Source of the DNA: Calditrichota bacterium
GTDB taxonomy: Bacteria > Calditrichota > Calditrichia > Calditrichales > J004
Direction: 5' to 3'
Length of the DNA stretch: 38,233 nt
Assembly: GCA_024277115.1 (NCBI GenBank)
Contig: JAJRVW010000109.1
Location: forward strand, 1 to 38,233
Under the pieces are notes generated by a model that was not told where the DNA came from, did no database searches, and was given only the letters and a program-made list of their open reading frames with translations. Positions 32,557-38,233 of the stretch are shown one piece after another. The translations under genes and the position numbers were made by a program. Numbering within the stretch: the stretch's first letter is position 1; each line of letters opens with the position of its first letter.

Positions 32557-33627
32557 ATGAAAGTTATGTTTATAGTGTTTTTAACAGGATTTATTTTTTA
32601 TAGCTGTGCCACCGATCCGGCCACTAATAGTTCATCTCTGGGAGGTAGCGCCGATGACTGGCTTATCCCTAAAAACGAGGTATTTGACGGTGGTCCGGGC
32701 AAAGACGGCATTCCGTCCATCGATAACCCAAAAATGGTGGCTATGGACGAGGTAGATTTTTTAGAAGACAATGATCTTGTTGTTCTATTTAGCAAAGGCG
32801 GAAAGCTGAGCATTTACGCCCATAAAATTTTAGACTGGCACGAGATAGTCAATGATGCCGATGTGACTGTTTCGTACTGCCCGTTAACAGGGACATCCAT
32901 AGGCATAAACCGTAATTTGGAGCAAAACGGACAAAAAAAGAAAACCTCGTTTGGGGTATCCGGCCTGCTTTATAATACAAACTTGATTTTGTACGACCGC
33001 CTTACAGACAGTTATTGGTCGCAGATGAAGAACCAATGTGTGGCCGGTGATTTGGTTGGCACATTCCCACAAAATGAAATCCTGGTGGAAACAACCTACA
33101 AGACAGTGAAGGAGATGTTTAGTTCCGCTCAGGTTTTATCAAATAATACGGGGTATTACGGTAAAGAACAGTACGGCAACTATCCGTATGGTGATTATAA
33201 AACCAATAATAGCCGCTTGCTTTTTCCAGTGAGTAATACCGATACGCGTGTGCCGGGCAAAGAGCGTGTATTAGGTGTGCTTATTGGAAACGATGCCCAG
33301 GCTTTCAGGCTTTCGTCTTTTTCTGGTGGTACAAACGTCATTAACAGCACGATTGGCGGTGAAGCTGTTGTGGTTGTTGGCAATAGTAAACGGAATTTTT
33401 CTGTAGCTTATAAAAGCCATTTTACCAATAAAACTACAACTCTAACATTTGCTTCGATAGCCGAGTCGGGCCAGTCTATATTTAAAGATAATCTTGGTAA
33501 TAATTATAATATTTTAGGGGAAGTTGTAAGTGGGCCAAATATTGGTGAGCGTCTTGCCGGGACGCATTCTTATATGTCGTTCTGGTTTGCATGGGCGGCC
33601 TTTTACCCGGCCACAGGCCTCAATTAA
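32557..33627 (+). CDS. DUF3179-containing lipoprotein
   Basis: The 356-residue protein has a lipoprotein-type signal with Cys17 (FYSC) and matches the DUF3179 family. The signature ISYCPLTGTSIG-like motif appears here as VSYCPLTGTSIGINR, followed by FGVSGLLYNTNLILYDR and SYWSQM. The conserved Cys of SYCPLTG and WSQ motif are kept. The family is widespread in marine and environmental bacteria and its function is not established. It shares an operon with the preceding barrel protein (9-base gap) and its stop codon overlaps that of the convergent kinase by 3 bases (the TAA of each shares TTAA at 33624-33627). Confidence 0.85.
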   Translation: MKVMFIVFLTGFIFYSCATDPATNSSSLGGSADDWLIPKNEVFDGGPGKDGIPSIDNPKMVAMDEVDFLEDNDLVVLFSKGGKLSIYAHKILDWHEIVNDADVTVSYCPLTGTSIGINRNLEQNGQKKKTSFGVSGLLYNTNLILYDRLTDSYWSQMKNQCVAGDLVGTFPQNEILVETTYKTVKEMFSSAQVLSNNTGYYGKEQYGNYPYGDYKTNNSRLLFPVSNTDTRVPGKERVLGVLIGNDAQAFRLSSFSGGTNVINSTIGGEAVVVVGNSKRNFSVAYKSHFTNKTTTLTFASIAESGQSIFKDNLGNNYNILGEVVSGPNIGERLAGTHSYMSFWFAWAAFYPATGLN

Positions 33628-35093
33628 TTTTTAACTGCGGGGATTTTTATACAGACGCGTGTCCCATGATTTGATTTGCTTAACTCCTGAGTCTGGCTTT
33701 TTATGGAGATAGTACCGCCATATACTTCAATAAATTTTTTAGCCAGGGGAAGGCCAAATCCGGTGCCGGCTTCGCCATTGGTTCCCGGGCGGGTAGTTTT
33801 AATGTCGGGCTTCCAAATATCGTCAATCATCGAAGGCGGGATGCCAATCCCCTGGTCCTCGATAATAATCCGGCACTCTTTTTCGGACTCAATTTTAGAT
33901 GAGATGGATATGGTCGAGTTTTCCGGTGAGAACTTAATGGCATTGCTTAAAAGGTTGTTGATAACATTGGCCGAAAAACTATTTTGATCGACAAGGATGC
34001 GTGTGCCGTTCAGCTTATTATCTATTTTAAGTTTGATCTCTTTTTCTTTTAATTTCTGCTCAAAAACATTCTGTGTTAGTTCTAAAACCTCATTAAGGTT
34101 GACAGGTTGAATGTTTATCTGCAGTTTCCCACTGTCCAGCGCCACCTGTCTGCGGACCATATCTATCAACGATGTTTGTAGTTCCGCCGCTTCCCGGATG
34201 CGGTTTAACTTTTTACTAAGGGCAGGGTCATCGTGGATTTGTAGCTTTGCCAATTCAACATTGCCGATAATCATTGTAATGTAGTTTTTAAGGTCGTGGC
34301 TAAGTACCTTTACTAAAACTTCCCGCTGTTTTGAAATTTTTGAGATAAGGGCATTTTTGGTTCGGAGCTGTTTAATGTATTGCGATAAATTCCCCAACGA
34401 GGTTGTTATAAAAAGCAAGATTGCTTGCAAAGCGATTATCAAAATAGCCACAAATTGCAATCGGCCCAACCATAAAATATCATTATTGGGATAGTACGAA
34501 ACCATAGTTAGGAGCGGTTTGCCAGCGGAATCATCTAAAGTTTTTATATCATGTCCAAACCCTTTAAGTTCAGGCGGTTCAGTTTCCGGGTTAATAAAAC
34601 GGACGGGATACTCGGTCAGGGATTCAATTTCCCCGGCAAGGCTGTCATCAATAGATTTGAAGAAAAATATTTTTAGTTTTTTATTATTAATCTCCCTGTT
34701 CATAAAAGAGTAGAGCACAGTTCTTTTTGTGATTGGGCAGCGATAGACACCATCGGCTTTTTGGTTTTCGTATAAACAAATTCCCAGGCTATCGGTTGAT
34801 ATTTTCGGCCCGCTGCTGTAGAGGACATTTAAATTCTGGTCAAATATAATTTTTCCTTCATTTGGTTCATTTGTGTATGCTGAAAAGGATGTCAAATCTA
34901 TAGTGGTGTCAAAATTCTTAACTTCCTTGCTTAAGTTTTGAAGCTCGCGCTGTAAAATATTGGTGTGGATTTGCCTGACCATCGCTTGTTTATCGGAAAT
35001 ACTTTTTTCAATTTGATGATATAGCCAAAACACACCTAAAATCCCTACAAAAAGAAGCAGGCTCGAAATTGTTCGGATCCGGTTAATTCTCAT
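33624..35093 (-). CDS. Membrane sensor histidine kinase
   Basis: I place the start at ATG 35093, where AAAGGGG lies about 8 bases upstream; an ATG at 35144 lacks a ribosome binding site. The 489-residue protein has a first membrane helix (about 8-27), an extracytoplasmic sensor region (about 30-210), and a second helix (about 213-233). A coiled coil leads to a HisKA domain with the phospho-His in LSHDLKNYI, then a complete HATPase domain: NNLLSNAIKFSP, DQGIGIPP, and GTGFGLPLAKKF. No response regulator is adjacent, so it is an orphan kinase here. The sensed signal is unknown. Confidence 0.88.
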   Translation of the reverse strand: MRINRIRTISSLLLFVGILGVFWLYHQIEKSISDKQAMVRQIHTNILQRELQNLSKEVKNFDTTIDLTSFSAYTNEPNEGKIIFDQNLNVLYSSGPKISTDSLGICLYENQKADGVYRCPITKRTVLYSFMNREINNKKLKIFFFKSIDDSLAGEIESLTEYPVRFINPETEPPELKGFGHDIKTLDDSAGKPLLTMVSYYPNNDILWLGRLQFVAILIIALQAILLFITTSLGNLSQYIKQLRTKNALISKISKQREVLVKVLSHDLKNYITMIIGNVELAKLQIHDDPALSKKLNRIREAAELQTSLIDMVRRQVALDSGKLQINIQPVNLNEVLELTQNVFEQKLKEKEIKLKIDNKLNGTRILVDQNSFSANVINNLLSNAIKFSPENSTISISSKIESEKECRIIIEDQGIGIPPSMIDDIWKPDIKTTRPGTNGEAGTGFGLPLAKKFIEVYGGTISIKSQTQELSKSNHGTRVCIKIPAVKN

Positions 35094-35354
35094 TTTATAA
35101 ACCCCTTTATAAAGATTGCCTAAAATAGCGCCAATAAATAACATATCAGGTTTAAATGCTTAACATTTTTGTGATATAAATATATAATGTCCGGCGGCGC
35201 CTGTTTTGGAGTTTGAAAAAATAGTTGTTTATCCATAAGTTATGGAAATCCTTTGGATTTTGGCACAATTTAAATGTCGCCTGCTTAAAGCCTATTCCTT
35301 AAGTTTCGTATAATAATCGTCACATATTTTTCATAAATTTTAAAAGGCGTTGAT

Positions 35355-36056
35355 TTGGATTTTCAACAAATACAGTTGGGGCTTGTCTGGTATGTCATTT
35401 TTCTTTTCTCATTGGTGTTTCACGAAGCTTCGCACGCGCTTGTTTCGTACCGCCTGGGCGATCCTACCGCAAAAGAAGGCGGTCAGGTCAGTTTAAACCC
35501 AATCCCACACATCCAAAGGGAATTGTTTGGGACGGTAATCATCCCAATTGCCTCCTATCTTATGGCTGGCTGGATGTTTGGCTGGGCCAGTATTCCGCAG
35601 GATTATCATTGGGCCAGGCAAAACCCTAAAAAATCGGCTTGGGTGGCTTTGGCCGGGCCTGCTTCAAATTTAGCGCTGGTTATCGTTGCGATGGTTTTAA
35701 TTCGGCTCGGGTATTATTTTGATGTGTTTTACGCGCCCGATACGATAACTTTTTCGAGTTTGGTTGGTTCGGGTGAACCCGGTATTTTTGATCACGTGGC
35801 GACATTTTTAAGTATTTTGTTTTCCCTCAATTTAATCTTGTTTATTTTCAACCTCTTGCCATTGCCTTCGTTTGATGGCGTCCACCTTATATTTTTTATT
35901 GTGGATGACGAGCAGATCGGGCATATTTTAAACTATATCCACAATCCCGGTCTTTCATTTTTTAGTTTGATTATTGCCTGGAATATTTTTGATTATATTT
36001 TTGGCCCCATCCATACAATCTTTGTAAACATGATCTATCCGGGGGTTACATATTAA
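35355..36056 (+). CDS. M50 family (site-2 protease-like) membrane zinc metalloprotease
   Basis: The 233-residue polytopic protein has the zinc motif H23-E24-A-S-H27 in a membrane helix and the third-ligand motif NLLPLPSFDG near 170-179, so the catalytic site is intact. There is no PDZ domain, placing it with the short S2P homologues (like YwhC or Rip3 cores) rather than RseP. These cleave membrane-embedded substrates such as anti-sigma factors, but no candidate substrate adjoins it. The start is TTG with AAAAGG upstream, the best available but not certain. Confidence 0.88.
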   Translation: MDFQQIQLGLVWYVIFLFSLVFHEASHALVSYRLGDPTAKEGGQVSLNPIPHIQRELFGTVIIPIASYLMAGWMFGWASIPQDYHWARQNPKKSAWVALAGPASNLALVIVAMVLIRLGYYFDVFYAPDTITFSSLVGSGEPGIFDHVATFLSILFSLNLILFIFNLLPLPSFDGVHLIFFIVDDEQIGHILNYIHNPGLSFFSLIIAWNIFDYIFGPIHTIFVNMIYPGVTY

Positions 36057-36218
36057 TAAATTTATTTATCTCCGGTTTAATAAGATTGTTGTAGCCATTA
36101 CAAGAAAAGAGAAGATGGGTACTAAAATTGAAAGAAAAACGAAAATGAAAAGCCCACGCGAGAATAGCACATTTGGTTTTTGCCGACACGCAAAAAAAAC
36201 GACCCTAAAAAACAAAAA

Positions 36219-36256
36219 AGCCTGTCCCGTATTTTATATCGGGAAGCTATTTTTTT
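36219..36256 (+). terminator. Possible intrinsic terminator between the M50 gene and hsdM
   Basis: AGC (36219-36221) and TCCCG (36225-36229) pair with CGGGA (36240-36244) and GCT (36246-36248), interrupted by small bulges, and a T-run (36250-36256) follows. It lies 163 bases after the M50 stop codon and 49 bases before hsdM. Confidence 0.5.
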
Positions 36257-36304
36257 GCCAACGCTCTGACAGAATTAGAAACTGAATAAAGGAATAGAAA
36301 ATAT

Positions 36305-38233
36305 ATGATAACAAAACAAGCATTAGGAAGTACACTTTTTGGAATGGCTGACATTCTTAGAGACAAAGTAGAAGATTATAAAGCCTATATACTTTCACTA
36401 CTGTTTTTTAAACGACTTTCGGATAATTACGAATGGGAAACCGAAAACGGAATTAAAGAATTTATCAAAGAAAATGGCAGAGAGCCAAGTGAAGCCGAAA
36501 AAAGAATTATCATTAGCCAAAAACACGATTTTAAAATTCCCGAAGGCTGCTTTTGGAAAGATGTGCGTGATGCTTCACCTGATAAAAAGAATGAGAAGCT
36601 GAACGAAGCTGTAAATGCTATTGCAGACGCAAATGTTGACCGTGACGGAAAAGCTGTCTTAAAAGGTGTAATAAATACCGTTCGTTGGAATGAACCTGCA
36701 CCTGATGGTTCGGGTAGCAAGAAACTTAGCCCCGATGTTCTTTCGCTTCTTGTAAGTTATTTGGATGCTGTGGATTTAAGCAATAAAAATGCTTCGGTTG
36801 ATGTGCTTGGTGATGCTTACGAATATTTAATCAAACGTTTTGCCGATGAAAATAAAGGCGGAACAATGGCTGGGCAATTTTACACACCACAAGAGATTGT
36901 TGATGTAATTGTCCGTTATTTAAAACCACAAAAAAACACTACTGTTTACGACCCGACTTGTGGCTCTGGCGGTTTCCTTATAAATGCCGCTAAATATTGT
37001 AAAGCCAAATACAATAACCCAAAAGCAATAAGACTTTTCGGGCAAGAAGATGTTTGGAATACTTGGGCGATTGCAAATATCAATATGATTCTTCACGGAT
37101 TAGATGCTCGTATTGAAAAAGGCGATACTATTTTAGACCCCAAATTTACCGAAGAAGATAACGAGCTTTCTATTAGACAATTTGATTTGGCAATGGCTAA
37201 TTTCCCTTTCTCGCAAGAGAACTGGTGGAAAAACGGCAAACCGAAAAAAGATAAAAAAGGTAAAGTTGTAAATAAAAAAGACGGTTCGCCACAATTGGAA
37301 TATCCAAAAGAGGGAATAACCGACCCTTATGAACGCTTTATTTACGGACAACCCCCTTTTTCAAATGGTGATTTTGCTTTTTTGCAACACATTATCGCTT
37401 CTGTAAAAGATAATGGAAGAGCAGGAATAGTTTGTCCGCAAGGAGTACTGTTTCGTGGGCAACCCGAAAAAACCGAAGAGGAAGACGGACAAAACCGTAA
37501 AGCCGATGACGAGTATTTAATTCGTAGAGGATTTTTACAAGGTAAAGTTGACCATAATGGCGAGTTTACCGAAATGAAAAATATTATTGATGCCATTGTT
37601 GTATTACCGGGAAATCTGTTTTACGGAACAACCATTCCCGGAGCCATTCTTTTTATAAACAAAAACAAACCCGAAGAGCGAAAAGACAAGGTTTTGATGG
37701 TTTATGCTGCAAAAGAAGGCTGGTATAAAGAAGAAGCCAATATGAATGTGCTATTACCGCACGATATTTTGCGTATCTCTACCATTTTGGAAAGTTGGGG
37801 CAATTTAGAAAAAGCTAAAACTTGGATAAATTCCGAAAAAGGACGACTTAAAGAAAATATTCAAGAAAACCTTGATTTTAAACTCTTAGAAATTGGAGAA
37901 TACTATGCCGAAGATATTGCAACAGCCAAAGAAAAATTGGCAAAAGCCCAAAAAGTAATAACCGACAAAGAAGCGGATAATAAAAAACCGACTAAAACCC
38001 AAGAAAAAGCAGTGGTTACCGCTCAAAACGGACTGGATAAACTGACCAAAGAAAAAGAAGCCAAGATAACCGCAGCCCACGAACAAGCCGACAAAGAGCG
38101 ACAAGCCATTGACGATGTAGAGCAAGAACTCATTACAATGTTGCAAGACCCCGAACAGCGAAAACGCTATTTTGCCATTGCTGATATGGAAGAGTTGGAA
38201 GAAAACGAGTTTAACCTAAACATTCCCCGCTAT
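36305..38233 (+). CDS. hsdM: Type I restriction-modification system DNA methyltransferase subunit HsdM, 3' end outside window
   Basis: HsdM is the N6-adenine methyltransferase subunit of a type I restriction-modification system. The frame starts at ATG 36305 (AAAGGA upstream) and stays open for 643 codons to the window edge. An HsdM N-terminal helical domain (LFGMADILRDKVEDYKAYIL) precedes the methyltransferase domain, with FYTPQEIVDVIVRYL and SAM motif I DPTCGSGGF starting at D216. Catalytic motif IV reads N299-F-P-F instead of the usual NPPF. Residues about 540-620 form a Lys/Glu/Ala/Gln-rich coiled coil. Gln codons are 23 CAA to 1 CAG, unlike the mixed use in infB and pnp, suggesting transfer. 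HsdS and HsdR are expected downstream. Confidence 0.92.
   Translation, partial: MITKQALGSTLFGMADILRDKVEDYKAYILSLLFFKRLSDNYEWETENGIKEFIKENGREPSEAEKRIIISQKHDFKIPEGCFWKDVRDASPDKKNEKLNEAVNAIADANVDRDGKAVLKGVINTVRWNEPAPDGSGSKKLSPDVLSLLVSYLDAVDLSNKNASVDVLGDAYEYLIKRFADENKGGTMAGQFYTPQEIVDVIVRYLKPQKNTTVYDPTCGSGGFLINAAKYCKAKYNNPKAIRLFGQEDVWNTWAIANINMILHGLDARIEKGDTILDPKFTEEDNELSIRQFDLAMANFPFSQENWWKNGKPKKDKKGKVVNKKDGSPQLEYPKEGITDPYERFIYGQPPFSNGDFAFLQHIIASVKDNGRAGIVCPQGVLFRGQPEKTEEEDGQNRKADDEYLIRRGFLQGKVDHNGEFTEMKNIIDAIVVLPGNLFYGTTIPGAILFINKNKPEERKDKVLMVYAAKEGWYKEEANMNVLLPHDILRISTILESWGNLEKAKTWINSEKGRLKENIQENLDFKLLEIGEYYAEDIATAKEKLAKAQKVITDKEADNKKPTKTQEKAVVTAQNGLDKLTKEKEAKITAAHEQADKERQAIDDVEQELITMLQDPEQRKRYFAIADMEELEENEFNLNIPRY

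Noticed and set aside
36115-36285. A 56-codon frame, Lys-rich, between the M50 gene and hsdM.
   Set aside because: It runs through the terminator-like hairpin, has no good ribosome binding site and its composition looks like AT-rich spacer.
1-38233. tRNA or rRNA genes, CRISPR arrays, insertion sequences and prophage.
   Set aside because: No tRNA-like cloverleaf, regularly spaced repeats, transposase or phage gene was seen; the window is ordinary chromosome apart from the hsdM end.

Overview
The window is AT-rich (about 40% G+C by eye) bacterial DNA that is almost fully coding. A TonB-dependent receptor with a carboxypeptidase-regulatory-like domain, gmhA, outer-membrane and lipoprotein signals and a Gram-negative gene style point to a diderm. 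Good Shine-Dalgarno sequences (AGGAGG) and TTGACA-type promoters argue against a typical Bacteroidetes. A member of the wider FCB group such as Calditrichaeota is my best guess; this is inference, as there is no rRNA gene to check.

Layout. 1-5.1 kb: the 3' part of a GAF-SpoIIE phosphatase, larC-gmhA, then on the minus strand a nucleotide cyclase broken by an in-frame amber codon followed by a NUDIX hydrolase. 5.2-9 kb: a fused formiminotransferase-cyclodeaminase carrying an inserted C2H2-like zinc motif, an unrecognised protein, and a double VanZ membrane protein. 8.9-11.6 kb: an NhaC-type antiporter (-), an HPt protein (+) and a ComF-type phosphoribosyltransferase (-). 11.9-14.2 kb: a compact regulatory cassette of a FliA-type sigma factor, a receiver-histidine kinase with a degenerate ATPase domain, and a 48-residue FlgM-like protein. 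A sigma-54-like promoter lies in front of the sigma factor and a good sigma-28 promoter in front of the FlgM-like gene. 14.2-17.2 kb: the TonB-dependent receptor with a structured leader and a strong terminator.

17.3-26.5 kb is the conserved transcription/translation operon rimP-nusA-infB-DUF503-rbfA-truB-ribF-rpsO-pnp, with its own promoter, a leader hairpin before rimP and a terminator after pnp. pnp carries a one-base insertion in an A-run that shifts its S1 domain out of frame. 26.5-30 kb: an M16 peptidase, a divergent alanine-dehydrogenase-like protein, a polysaccharide deacetylase and a small cytochrome c, tightly packed. 30-36 kb: a DHH-like phosphoesterase, a tiny monocistronic lipoprotein, an outer-membrane protein plus DUF3179 lipoprotein pair, a sensor kinase (-), and an M50 site-2-type protease. 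From 36.3 kb to the window end runs a type I restriction-modification HsdM gene, open at the edge, whose codon use differs from the core genes and which probably begins a defence island.

The most interesting unit is the 11.9-14.2 kb cassette. It reproduces the flagellar regulatory logic (sigma-54 to sigma-28 to anti-sigma-28 with feedback) on its own, with no flagellar structural gene in the window. Two broken reading frames (cyclase, pnp) should be checked against reads before any biological meaning is drawn from them.
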